From assembly GCF_000975265.2 (NCBI RefSeq), contig NZ_CP083405.1, forward strand, positions 2,418,001 to 2,482,000: a stretch of DNA of 64,000 bases. Reading direction: 5' to 3'. This DNA comes from Mycobacterium lepromatosis (GTDB lineage: Bacteria; Actinomycetota; Actinomycetes; Mycobacteriales; Mycobacteriaceae). The translations under genes were made by a program, and so were the position numbers. The notes beneath the pieces are model-generated. The model saw only the letters and a program-made list of their open reading frames with translations. It made no database searches and was not told the origin of the DNA. Each line of letters starts with the position of its first letter. Position 1 is the stretch's first letter. This document shows, in pieces, positions 41,725 to 51,421 of the stretch.

Positions 41725-42962
41725 GAGGCGTTCCTTACGCCAACCGTGTGGTGACTGGAGCGGTAGTGAGGTAGGGGAGCACTTAATTCGGGGCCCACAT
41801 CAGGTGGCTTGTGGTTGTCCGAACCGTCGAGTCCAGCGGTCAAGCTGCCTTCCCAGTTTTCGTTGACGTTCTTGTGGTCGACCTTGACCTTGCGCGACCG
41901 GATGTAGATAGCGACAGAGGCCGCGATCAACAGCGAAAATCCTATGATCACGCCGGGATAACCACCGATGAGATGCACGATCCAGTAGGTGACTGCTCCT
42001 ACCGAACCAGCCAACGGAAGCGTAACCAGCCACGCGGTGGCCATCCGACCAGCCACGCCCCACCGGACCTCGCCGCCGGGTTTGCCCAACCCGCTGCCCA
42101 GCACCGAACCAGTGCAGACTTGGGTCGTGGACAGCGCGTAGCCAAAGTGTGCGGACAACAGAATGACCGCGGCCGAGGACGATTCGGCGGCCATTCCTTG
42201 CGGTGGCTTGATCTCCACCATCCCTTTGCCCAAAGTGCGGATGATTCGCCACCCGCCCAGGTAGGTACCCGCGGCCATGGCTATAGCGCAACACACGACG
42301 ACCCACAGCGGCGGCGTGGATGCGGTCTTGCTCACTGCCCCGTAGGACATCAGCGCCAGGAAGATCACGCCCATCGTCTTCTGTGCGTCGTTGGTCCCGT
42401 GTGCAAGTGAAACGAGCGACGCCGAGCCGATCTGGCCGCGCCGAAACCTCGTCTCGGTGCTCATAGCCGGAACACCCCGGGGGATCGCGTAGACCAACCA
42501 GGTGGCTACTGCCCCAACAACGATGGCCAGCAACACGGCAATAATAGCCGGGATTATCACCTTGGATATGACACCGCTCCAGATCACCCCGTGACCGCCG
42601 ACAGCAGCGATCCTGGCGCCAACGATACCGCCGATCAGCGCGTGTGAAGAACTCGACGGGATACCGAGAAGCCAAGTCAGCAAATTCCAGACGATACCGC
42701 CGACCAGGCCGGCGAACACCAGTTCCAGCGTTACCAGATTCGCCTCGATCAGATCCTTGGCAATCGTGGCCGCGACGGCGGTAGACAAGAACGCGCCGAT
42801 CAAGTTCAGGACGGCAGAGAGGAACACCGCCACCTTTGGTGCGAGCGCACCACTAGCGATCGAGGTCGCCATGGCGTTTCCGGTGTCGTGAAAACCGTTG
42901 GTGAAGTCGAAGGCTAGTGCCGTGATCACGACAATGATCAAGAGGAACAAATTGATGTTCAC
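41721..42962 (-). CDS. pitA: low-affinity inorganic phosphate transporter
   Basis: PHO4/PiT-family permease, importing metal-phosphate with protons. About 413 residues with some ten membrane segments. The duplicated PiT signatures are both present: DFTNGFHDTGNAMATSIASG near the N-terminus and LAHGTNDAQKTMGVIFLA in the middle. Start taken as GTG 42962 (VNINLFLLIIVVITALAFDF), which agrees with the family N-terminus. A TTG at 42989 would add nine residues (PRPRESGA) that look non-native. Followed by two small genes and menE. Counterpart of Rv0545c. Confidence 0.95.
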   Translation of the reverse strand: MNINLFLLIIVVITALAFDFTNGFHDTGNAMATSIASGALAPKVAVFLSAVLNLIGAFLSTAVAATIAKDLIEANLVTLELVFAGLVGGIVWNLLTWLLGIPSSSSHALIGGIVGARIAAVGGHGVIWSGVISKVIIPAIIAVLLAIVVGAVATWLVYAIPRGVPAMSTETRFRRGQIGSASLVSLAHGTNDAQKTMGVIFLALMSYGAVSKTASTPPLWVVVCCAIAMAAGTYLGGWRIIRTLGKGMVEIKPPQGMAAESSSAAVILLSAHFGYALSTTQVCTGSVLGSGLGKPGGEVRWGVAGRMATAWLVTLPLAGSVGAVTYWIVHLIGGYPGVIIGFSLLIAASVAIYIRSRKVKVDHKNVNENWEGSLTAGLDGSDNHKPPDVGPELSAPLPHYRSSHHTVGVRNAS

Positions 42963-43080
42963 AGCGCCTGATTCTCGTGGTCTGGGCAATGCGTTGTCGA
43001 ATTAGCTGTTGCATGAATCGCCGGTAAGCTACGACCCATCGTCAGATGTTACCGTGCAATTAATCCGGTGTCTGGAGCGT

Positions 43081-43476
43081 TCACCCCTTGGTGTCCCGGC
43101 GTAGCGGATGATCAGCAGGAACCTCTACAAAGATCAAGGCAATCTCGTCCGGGTCGGTCACATGCATCTCGTGTAAGCCCCACGGTTCCCGACGCGGTTC
43201 GCGGGTGATGGAGACCCCGCGGCCTTCCAGGTCGGCTTGGGTGGCGGCAATGTCGCGGACCTGCAGCCACAGCGCACCGGGAAAGGGCCCCCGAGAGTAG
43301 TCTGGTGCCTCCTGAATGACATAACCGGCTAGTTCGAGCAACGACTGTCCGGCGAAAAAAACTGTGCCCATACAATATTCGCGGGCAATCGCCAACCCGA
43401 TCTGATCCCGGTAGAAACTCAGCGACCGTTGATAGTCTGCCGGTCGGAGCAGCATCCTGCTGGCCAGGATCTCCAT
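43081..43476 (-). CDS. glyoxalase/VOC-fold protein
   Basis: 131 residues with one vicinal-oxygen-chelate domain: MEILASRMLLRPADYQRSLS at the start, FYRDQIGLAIARE, LLELAGY, and WGLHEMHVTDPDEIALIFVE at the end with a metal-ligand Glu in IFVE. Start ATG 43476 fits the family; the frame is open upstream to 43821 but that part is Arg-rich and unrelated. Annotated in Mtb (Rv0546c) as a lactoylglutathione lyase, but mycobacteria lack glutathione, so the substrate is unclear. It lies between pitA and a dead SDR on the same strand. Intact. Confidence 0.9.
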   Translation of the reverse strand: MEILASRMLLRPADYQRSLSFYRDQIGLAIAREYCMGTVFFAGQSLLELAGYVIQEAPDYSRGPFPGALWLQVRDIAATQADLEGRGVSITREPRREPWGLHEMHVTDPDEIALIFVEVPADHPLRRDTKG

Positions 43477-44149
43477 GGCCTTTGTGTTTACCACGTCTTG
43501 ACGATAGTCATTTAGTCGCGCACCTGTTTCACGGGGGGAGCCACGCTGGGCCCAGTGAGGTCGTCGCATGCGACTGCTCTGCCGGCCATGGCGAGCAGCA
43601 GCGACAACAGTGAGCCCTCGACCTTCTCGCCCGCTTCGTGCTGTAGTCGTGGTCGGTGGCTTAGAAAGCAAGTCTAGCGATCCGGCTTTTCGAACCGATG
43701 AAAGTGTTCGAACCCTTGCATGAAGTTGATCACCTGTCGCATTGTGCCCGGCGTGTAGGTGTGCGGGATGCCCAGCTGGCGAAGGACATTGGCGCCGTTT
43801 AATACCCCCTCGCCAAACCAAGAGGCTGTGGATCCCAGCGGTGCTGAGGTGGAATTCTGCAGGCCACGGAATTCGTTCTAGGGTGGCAGCCGGACTCGGT
43901 GCCGCTATAGCTTGGCGATCTGACCAGTGGTGAACTTGTCAAAACTGAACTTGGCTTTGGCCATGCCCAGTGGTCGGGTGGCTGGATTCAGTGAGGCAAT
44001 GGCCGATAGGTACGCAACGATGTTGTGGCACCGTCCAAGCCGGTGCACAGTGATGGCGTGTGCCATCGGGACTGCGTCATATTGACGAGGGCGTCGCGCT
44101 CGGTCGTAATCTATGCCCCAGAGGACCGACACGACCAACTCCGCAGATG
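43477..44149 (-). other. decayed stretch with unrecognised minus-strand remnant
   Basis: The minus strand reads GANVLRQLGIPHTYTPGTMR then QVINFMQGFEHFHRFEKPDR before a stop at about 43680, and KAKFSFDKFTTGQIAKL near 43915. These look like C-terminal pieces of one or two former proteins. No family recognised. From memory, in Mtb the SDR Rv0547c directly precedes Rv0546c, so this sequence may be its scrambled 3' end or inserted material. Confidence 0.35.
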
Positions 44150-45070
44150 AGTGAGAGGAGTCGAGCTGGGTGGAGCCTTGTTGTATTGAGTGTCCGTTGC
44201 ATGAGTACATTGACCCAGCGGGGAGCGACGGTGTCTAACGCCCTCGCCACAATCGCGACCCGTGGTGCGATATGCACCGGTCGGGCGCGGACAGCTGTCA
44301 CAATCCACTCGGTAGCTTCATGCGGCGTTATCGCGGGACCTGCCGCCAGGCTTTCGTCGATGCGATCATCATAGTGGCCACCGACGAACAATACAACGCC
44401 GTCGAATACACACCTTAGCGGCCTCACCCGGTCTCAGCGATCTGACTCACCGCTGACAGCGCATACTCGAGCTCATTATACACCGAGAACAGCGGCACTG
44501 CAACAACAATAAGCCCGATGTTGTTACGTTGTACGTTGATAGTGTGCCCGTCACTGCGCTCAAGCATCCCGGGTGCAAACCCGTGCATCAACCACAGCGG
44601 GGCTTAGTAGTTGAGCGCCATAGCCCGCTCAACATTGCGCCAGCATTCTAGCGACTTGGCCAGAGGTCGTCGGATGGACCGACTAACGTTGTTAATCAGG
44701 ATATCGACGCCGCCAAGGCGCATTTGGACATCAGCGATCAGCGTGTCCAATGCATCCATGTCCGAGATATCACACGAGATCGACAGTGCCATGCCACCCG
44801 CTGTCGTTATCCGGTCTGCAACTGCGTCAAGTAAATCCTGGCGGCGGGCAACCGTTACCACGTTGGCGCCGTTCCGCGCGAGCTTTTCGGCGGCGACTTC
44901 GCCGATACCCGAAGAGGCTCCAGTCAACAGGATCCGCTTACCTTTGATTTCAACGGTTTTGATCGCAAGTCGGTTCAACAGTAGTTGCGGCGAAACCGGC
45001 GGCAGCATGCCGGCCAACGTGATCTGTTCGGTGAACCAGCGCAGCGGATTTTGTTCATACGTGCAGAGTT
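44150..45070 (-). pseudogene. short-chain dehydrogenase remnant (Rv0547c-like)
   Basis: The first part is well preserved: VEIKGKRILLTGASSGIGEV (Rossmann TGxxxGIG), ANVVTVARR, SCDISDMDALDTLIADVQMR and GGVDILINNVSRSIRR (NNAG-type). A stop after MALNY (44604-44606) ends it. Beyond this only fragments are readable: ERSDGHTINV, then ALSAVSQIAETG near 44460 and RPVHIAPRVAIVARALDTVA near 44250. The catalytic Tyr-x-x-x-Lys is not recoverable in frame. Directly follows menB on the same strand. Confidence 0.85.
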
Positions 45071-45081
45071 TTAAGCGGCGC

Positions 45082-45984
45082 TCAAAAATAGCGCGGGAAC
45101 GAACTCCAATCCGGGGCACGCTTCTGCAGGAACGCATCGCGGCCCTCGATGGCTTCATCGGTCATATATGCCAGCCGGGTAGCTTCACCCGCGAACAGCT
45201 GTTGACCCACCAGACCATCATCAAGCAAATTAAACGCGAACTTCAGCATTCTTTGCGCTTGAGGTGATTTGGCGTTGATCTCCGCCGCCCATTCCAGACC
45301 CACCGTCTCCAGGTTTGCGTGCTCAACGACGGCGTTTACCGCGCCCATCTGATGCATCTGCTCAGCAGTGTAGGGGCGGCCGAGTAGGAAGATCTCGCGG
45401 GCGAACTTCTGGCCAACCTGACGGGCCAAATAAGCACTGCCGTAGCCACCGTCAAAGCTGCCGACGTCGGCATCGGTCTGTTTGAAACGGGCATGTTCGC
45501 GGCTGGCCAAAGTGAGATCGCAGATCACGTGTAGACTATGCCCGCCGCCAGCCGCCCACCCGTTGACCAGGCAAATAACCACCTTAGGCATGAACCGGAT
45601 TAATCGCTGTACTTCAAGAATGTGTAGCCTGCCTGCGCGTGTAACGTCAACCGTGTCCGCGGTGTCACCACTTGCGTACTGATAGCCGGAGCGCCCGCGA
45701 ATACGCTGGTCACCACCGGAGCAAAATGCCCAGACACCGTCGCGCGGGCTAGGCCCGTTGCCGGTTAGCAATACCACTCCCACTTCGGGCGACATCCGGG
45801 CATGGTCGAGGACGCGGTAGAGCTCGTCGACGGTGTGCGGCCGGAACGCATTGCGTACCTCGGGACGGTTGAACGCCACCCGCACCGTAGCGCCGTTGAC
45901 ATAGCGGTGATAGGTAATGTCGGTCAAATCGTCGAAACCGTCGATAAGTCGCCACGATTTGACATCAAAAGGATTGTCACTCAA
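45082..45984 (-). CDS. menB: 1,4-dihydroxy-2-naphthoyl-CoA synthase
   Basis: Crotonase-fold enzyme that closes the second ring: o-succinylbenzoyl-CoA to DHNA-CoA. 300 residues. CSGGDQR (88-94) and GWAAGGGHSLH (142-152) form the oxyanion hole. Asp171, Ser176 and Tyr273 correspond to the catalytic residues Asp185, Ser190 and Tyr287 of the Mtb enzyme. Ends RYF like the family. The start is a TTG at 45984: in-frame sequence upstream (HQSGRSTRT) resembles the Mtb N-terminal extension, but it has no ATG, GTG or TTG before a stop, so the protein is about 14 residues shorter. GGACGGAG precedes it. Confidence 0.96.
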   Translation of the reverse strand: MSDNPFDVKSWRLIDGFDDLTDITYHRYVNGATVRVAFNRPEVRNAFRPHTVDELYRVLDHARMSPEVGVVLLTGNGPSPRDGVWAFCSGGDQRIRGRSGYQYASGDTADTVDVTRAGRLHILEVQRLIRFMPKVVICLVNGWAAGGGHSLHVICDLTLASREHARFKQTDADVGSFDGGYGSAYLARQVGQKFAREIFLLGRPYTAEQMHQMGAVNAVVEHANLETVGLEWAAEINAKSPQAQRMLKFAFNLLDDGLVGQQLFAGEATRLAYMTDEAIEGRDAFLQKRAPDWSSFPRYF

Positions 45985-47112
45985 GGTTCTTGTACTCCGT
46001 CCGGATTGGTGGTTAAATAGCCAAGGTTGATTGTCTGTGTTGATGCCATCATGGAATCATGTGCCAAAGTGGCTGTTACAGTATCGGATCGGCCGATAAA
46101 AGCCAGGGTTCCGGTCAGGTCTATTCGGTGCGGCGCACCGTCCACTGGTCAGGATTCTCCAAAGCTTGAAGACCGACCAGCGGGCGGCCTCCACCAAGAT
46201 CGCGATAGTTCACTCCAGTACTGTGGTATCGCACATTCTGTAGATAGAACAGGAATGGCGCGGCCTGCGTGTCAACAACTGTTTGCAGCTGGTAGTCAGC
46301 AAACGTATACATTCCTGCGCCACGCCCGTCGCCTATGATCTGGCGACCGCTGTCATTCTGAGCGGAGATTACCAAGGGTGCACATCGGTATTGGTCTAGC
46401 TAAAGAAATCTGCACGTCGGTATTCGCTCAGCGCGCTATAGTTGCGTCAACGATTCGGTTGTCGCCGCCAGCACCACAAAAGGCCTGATCCATAGCGTGT
46501 TCGAGCCGGACGTCGCCATCGATAGCGCCGATCTGGCGGATGGCAGCGCCAGCAGAGGTAAGCGTGCCGCACGGTACGGGGTCTTAGGCGGAGAAAGACC
46601 GCGCCGCGGACAGACCCCGCCACGCTGTTACTAACAGCGATACCACTAGCAGCACCTGCCACATGTGATTAATTTGGGGACCGCGCCGAGCCGAAACGGA
46701 CCACCGGACAAATTCCGGCCAACGCTTCGAACTCCTCGGAGCGTCCTCCATTGACCAGCCTGAACTGCTTCATGAAACCCACACCGGTGGGTACCTCGCT
46801 GGGGCTAAACCCGCAACAGCGGTCTGGCTTTCTCGGCGTCTAGCTCCACCATCCGGTGGCGTCATATATACCTCCGGTTCATAATGCCTTAGCTTGCCGT
46901 CCAACGTCATCGGCGTGACCGGTGTCGACCGGAAAGAACCGGATTCGTGACTCGGCACGGTCAACACCAACCGGGATTTCACCGCTGAAGCTTAAGCCAA
47001 GCCGCGATATTCCGATGAAAAACTTTGTTGGTCGGCTTCAGCCACTACGGCGGCTTGACCCCCTCACCTTATTATCATTTCTGTCACAATCGCCAGGTAC
47101 ACCTGCAGAGCC
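45985..47112 (-). other. decayed stretch upstream of menB
   Basis: In Mtb a vapBC toxin-antitoxin pair lies here (Rv0549c-Rv0550c); I see no PIN-domain or antitoxin motif. The minus strand has pieces such as MYTFADYQLQTVVDTQAAPF (about 46270-46320) and KQFRLVNGGRSEEFEALAG (about 46720-46770) of unrecognised origin. The menB promoter must be near 46000. Confidence 0.4.
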
Positions 47113-48733
47113 TTAGCAGACAGCCCAACCAGCTCCTTGCCAGAACTGTGCGCGCACCACCTTTTTGTCCGGTTTGTCCAGCACCATCAACGGCATAGAG
47201 TTAAAAACCACCGCCCGCTCGAGCGATTGCACCGCGCATTTTTGTTCCTTGACAGCGTCCTGAATCTAGGTGGTCATGGCAGTGATTGCGGCGTCATCGC
47301 GGGACGAAGCAGGGCGCAACATAACCACCGCGGTGACGACCGTGCCCCACTTTCCGTCCGCGCGCAATGCGAGCGCTTCGTCGACGGTGGCCACACCCAG
47401 CTCGGCCGCCGAATGCTCAGCGAAGAAATCTTTTTCCCAATGGAACACATTGAAGTCTCCAGTGACGATCATGTCCTTGACCTGCTCCACAATGTAGAAG
47501 AACCTGTCCTCGTTTTCACAAGCCATATCGCCGGTGTTTAGCTGGCGGTTGCTAAAACGTCTCGGCTGTCTCCCGCAGAAGATTCCAGTAACCGCCGGCC
47601 AAGCATTACGCTGAAATAGATTTCGCCCTACTCCCCTGTAGAAACGCTTTACCGTCCTCGCTCAGCAGTACGACGCGCATGAACAGCGTCTAGCATCCGC
47701 ATGGAGTCAGCTGCTTCTCGTCGTGACCACCCTTGGCCAGACCGGTGATCACCATCGGCTCCTCGAACTGCACTTAGCACTGGACCAAAATCGGAACGAA
47801 CCGCCGTATTGCTTGCGTCCCGCAACACCGGGGTTGACCATCTAAGCAGCGTACTAGACAGTCTAGATTTACGATAGATGCTGGGAGCGTGAATCCCGTT
47901 GTTCTATAAAGGATTATGTCATTAACGACACTAGTATATTCTCCTTAATGTGTTGCTCATGGCTGCTTTTCAGAACTTCGTCCGGCTCGAACTTGACTAG
48001 AACGATCATCTCACCCCCCTTGATGGGGGTAGGCGTGAATAATGCTATGCCGGCGTAGAACAGCGGTGTACACATCAAGAACCGCGGGTTTTCTGGCCAT
48101 TACTATTCGACGAGTTGGATTGCCGTCATAGTAGCGATCGACTGTGCGGTGCTCATCACTCCCTTGGGTTTGCCAATGGTGCCTCCGGTGTAGATGACGC
48201 CGATGAGATGACCTGGTCCGGCGACAGGTACGCGGCTACCCAGTGGCTGCGGCACGAACTTGGCAACCTGGGCCCAGAGGTCGAGCCACATCTTTGTGCT
48301 TTTCGGGCATAAGCCCGATTTCGGGATCTACTTGAACAAATTCACCCGCTGCAGCAGCCCCAAAGCCCATTCGACAAACATTAGGTTGGGGTCGATGATC
48401 AGTGAGCTGACGCCGGCGTCGGAAAGCACGTAAGCGTGATCGTCCAGCGAGCAGAGCTGGTGTAATGCCGTTCGCCGATAGCCCCGAATCTGGCTGGCAC
48501 CGATGGTAATCAGCATTTCGACACGGTTGCGTGACCGTAGCCTGACTGCCACGCCGATGCCAGCCCCCAGCCCCTCGAATGCTTGCGGGTATTGGCTGAC
48601 CCGGTTGACCCACTAACCAACGGTAAGCGTGATGTCGCCGACTAACAGCACGGGCTTGTTCTTGTGGCGCTTCAGCGCACCTTACCAGTAAATGGCGATG
48701 TAGGTTGGGTTGCGTAATAGTTTCGTCACCCAT
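47113..48733 (-). pseudogene. fadD8: acyl-CoA ligase FadD8 remnant
   Basis: Start ATG 48733 (MGDELLRNPTYIAIYW then stop). Pieces follow ANL-ligase order. HAYVLSDAGVSSLIIDPNLM lies near 48390-48450. IGVIYTGGTIGKPKGVMSTA (48140-48200) is the P-loop with one Thr changed to Ile. PLFYAGIALFTPTP is near 48030, and FHWEKDFF plus a GATE/GD-type region lies near 47440. The C-terminus is TPLMVLDKPDKKVVRAQFWQ with the catalytic Lys, then TAA at 47113-47115. Many frameshifts. Counterpart of Rv0551c. Confidence 0.85.
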
Positions 48734-48810
48734 GTGGTACAGCTAGAGCGTGTTTCACTTCTCGTCCTCGACCCTTCACCACACTCGCGGTCGCCACTAG
48801 GATTTCCGTC
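48734..48810. other. divergent gap between two pseudogenes
   Basis: Formerly the shared promoter region of fadD8 and the amidohydrolase gene. No motif identified. Confidence 0.3.
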
Positions 48811-50420
48811 TATGGTCGATACAGACCCCGAGGCTGGGTTAGTCATTACCTGAAATGTTGACAGTCGATGAAGTGCAACCTGCCGCGTGAGGCACTTGCC
48901 ATGGCTGGGCCGGATTAGCGCCGTCGGTAACCGGTCCTAGATAGCGCAGTTCATCGATATTAGCACGGTAACAATTGATGTCGGTTCTGGTTGTTTTACG
49001 CCGGAATTCGTTGAGAAATATGGTAACCCGATGATGGATAACGTCATGCTATCCGACCGGATCGTCGATATACGTTCTGTCACCGCGCACAACGCCGATG
49101 AAGTCCTCGAGGAGATTCGCTATGAAACCGCCGCAAGGGGAGCGGTCGGCGTGTACCACAACAGCTATGACTCAACTACTGCTGTCCGGGTTGCCCCAGA
49201 CGACATTGAGCTGACTTGACGACATCGTGCAGAGCGAACCGTTGGTGATCAACCTCAACTCTGGGTACAAGGACTATTTCAACCCCCACACGAGGCACAG
49301 CGCGCCGGGGTTGAACACAGGAACGCCGGATCCCAAGAGTGCTAAGTGCGACCATAATAACTACGTTTGAACTCAACGGCAAGGCCGAGGAAGCTCGCGC
49401 GGTGTTTCCATTGCTGGGCAGTGCATCGAACCCAGCGACTATCCGGCAATGCTGTGCACCGAATGCGCCCGACTCAACCGTGCGGGGCTAACCACATGTT
49501 CCGAGATGGCTTTCGATCAGGTTTTTCGACCGCTGGTTGAGCGACCCCGTGGCGAGCTAACGGTACGGTTGAGCAGTGACTAAATCTCCAATCCGGAGTT
49601 ATCCACCGACGCCATCCCGGCGAGGACTATGAAGTACTACGCTAGTTGGGGACCAATATCTGGGTGTACGGTTCAGCACCATCGCGTTGTCTTTATCCAT
49701 AGTGGACACCGCCACGACCCGCTCCACTGGTGTGCCGGCGGGTCCTTGCGGACAAGCTAACTACACCCGCGAACAGCCGGCCGAAAATCGTCGGTGCCTA
49801 TTTTCCGTTAGGTTGGCGACTTGCCTGTCATGTACATGGTGATGCCGGCGTCGACACCATCCTCGATGTGTCCGAGGAGACGCCGCGCCGGCATCCGCTT
49901 CCCAACCATCGTTTTCGTCTCGAACACGTCATCGCCATCTGACCTGACCCACTGCAGCGTGCCGCCGAGCGGGTATCATTTACAGCTATAGTCATCGACC
50001 AAATCCACTACTGGAATGACGTCATTATCGACGTCCTGCTTGGGTCAGAGGGCGGATTTCTTTGGATGCCAGCAGGATCCCGCGGCAGCAACCGGTACGC
50101 GGATATCGTTGCACAACAATCCACTCGTGACACTCGAAGAGCCACGGCGCAACATAAGCGTGACGGCGACACAGGTCGTGCCAAGCGGCCAGGTGCTGGG
50201 CTCGGAGGAGCGCTTGACGGTCGATCAGGCGATCCGCGCGCAGACGATCGATGCTGCTTGGCCGCTGTTCTCTGACGATGTGATCGCCCCGCTGGAGATC
50301 GGCAAGTACGCTGACATGGTGGTGTTGTCAGCCGATCCGCGGACCGTGCCGCCAGAGCGGATCGCCGACCTCGAGGTGTGTGCGATGTTTCTGGCGGGCC
50401 TCCGAGTGTATCCGCAGTGA
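48811..50420 (+). pseudogene. amidohydrolase-family remnant (Rv0552-like)
   Basis: Start ATG 48811 (MVDTDPEAG), then CFTPEFVEKYGNPMMDNVML near 48990-49050 (GFVENHSHP in the family, so the metal histidines HSHP are lost). RLACHVHGDAGVDTILDVSE near 49825-49885 carries the metal-binding His, then FRLEHVIAI. The last 400 bases are open: LTVDQAIRAQTIDAAWPLFS, then LEIGKYADMVVLSADPRTVP, the conserved amidohydrolase C-terminus. It ends at TGA 50418-50420, overlapping the menC GTG by three bases. Stops and frameshifts in the 5' two-thirds make it dead. Confidence 0.85.
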
Positions 50421-51421
50421 TTCCCACCCTGACGGAGTTGTTGGACCGGCTACATGTGGTGGCTCTGCCGATGCGGGTGTGCTTCCGCGGAATCACCACC
50501 CGCGAAGTGGCGCTGATAGACGGCCCAGCAGGATGGGGAGAGTTCGGGGCCTTCCTCGAATACCAGCCCTCCGAGGCTTCCGCGTGGCTGTTGGCGGGCA
50601 TCGAGGCCGCTTACTGCGAGCCGCCGAAGGGTCGCCGCGACCGGATACCGATCAACGCCACCGTGCCCGCCGTGTCCGCCGCCCAGGTAGCCGAGGTGCT
50701 TGCTCGCTTTCCTGGCGTGCGCACCGCCAAGGTGAAGGTGGCCGAGCCCGGGCAGACTCTTGCCGACGATGTCGACCGGGTCAACGCGGTGCGGGACCTG
50801 GTGGCAACCGTGCGGGTAGACGCCAACGGTGGCTGGAGTGTCGAAGCGGCGGCCCAGGCGGCCGTCGCCCTGACCGCCGACGGCCCGCTGGAGTACCTCG
50901 AACAACCGTGTGCCACAGTCACCGAGCTTGCCGAGCTGCGCCGCCGGGTTGACATACCGATCGCTGCTGACGAAAGCATCCGCAAGGCCGACGACCCGTT
51001 GGCGGTGGTCCGCGCGCACGCTGCTGACGTTGCAGTGCTGAAAGTCGCTCCGCTGGGAGGGATTACATCGTTACTGGCTATCGCAGCGCAGATCGATATC
51101 CCGGTGGTGGTCTCCAGCGGGCTAGATTCGGTGGTCGGGATCGCCGCTGGGCTGATCGCCGCCGCGGCCCTACCCGAACTCGACCACGCCTGCGGGCTGG
51201 GCACCGGCAGGCTGTTCGCCACAGACGTCGCCGAACCTGTGCTGCCTGTCGATGGTTTCCTGCCGGTCGGACCGGTAACGCCCGACCCAGCGCGGCTGCA
51301 AGCGTTGGGCACACCGCCCGCCCGACGGCAGTGGTGGATCGACCGAGTCAAGGCCTGCTACCCGCTGCTTGTACCGTGTGCAGGTGATCAATCTGGCTTA
51401 CGAGGACCGCGGAACCGGTGA
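50417..51421 (+). CDS. menC: o-succinylbenzoate synthase
   Basis: Enolase-superfamily dehydratase making o-succinylbenzoate from SHCHC. 334 residues. Catalytic Lys107 in TAKVKV and Lys209 in VLKVAPLGG are in place, with metal ligands Asp135 (DANGG), Glu162 (LEQP) and Asp185 (AADES). Start GTG 50417 (VIPTLTELLDRLHVVALPMR) overlaps the stop of the upstream pseudogene as GTGA. The C-terminus runs about 11 residues past the point where, from memory, the Mtb protein ends, and overlaps bpoC by 38 bases. Followed by bpoC and menD on the same strand. Confidence 0.95.
   Translation: MIPTLTELLDRLHVVALPMRVCFRGITTREVALIDGPAGWGEFGAFLEYQPSEASAWLLAGIEAAYCEPPKGRRDRIPINATVPAVSAAQVAEVLARFPGVRTAKVKVAEPGQTLADDVDRVNAVRDLVATVRVDANGGWSVEAAAQAAVALTADGPLEYLEQPCATVTELAELRRRVDIPIAADESIRKADDPLAVVRAHAADVAVLKVAPLGGITSLLAIAAQIDIPVVVSSGLDSVVGIAAGLIAAAALPELDHACGLGTGRLFATDVAEPVLPVDGFLPVGPVTPDPARLQALGTPPARRQWWIDRVKACYPLLVPCAGDQSGLRGPRNR

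Noticed and set aside
41800..42675. Long minus-strand open frame of 291 codons
   Set aside because: It lies inside pitA in another frame on the same strand. Its product is Arg/Gly-rich without motifs, while the pitA frame has both PiT signatures.
44611..45267. Plus-strand open frame of 218 codons opposite menB end and the SDR remnant
   Set aside because: Antisense to recognised sequence on the other strand; no domain recognised.
45985..47112. vapBC toxin-antitoxin pair expected from Mtb gene order
   Set aside because: No PIN-domain Asp motifs or antitoxin-like frame could be read on either strand.
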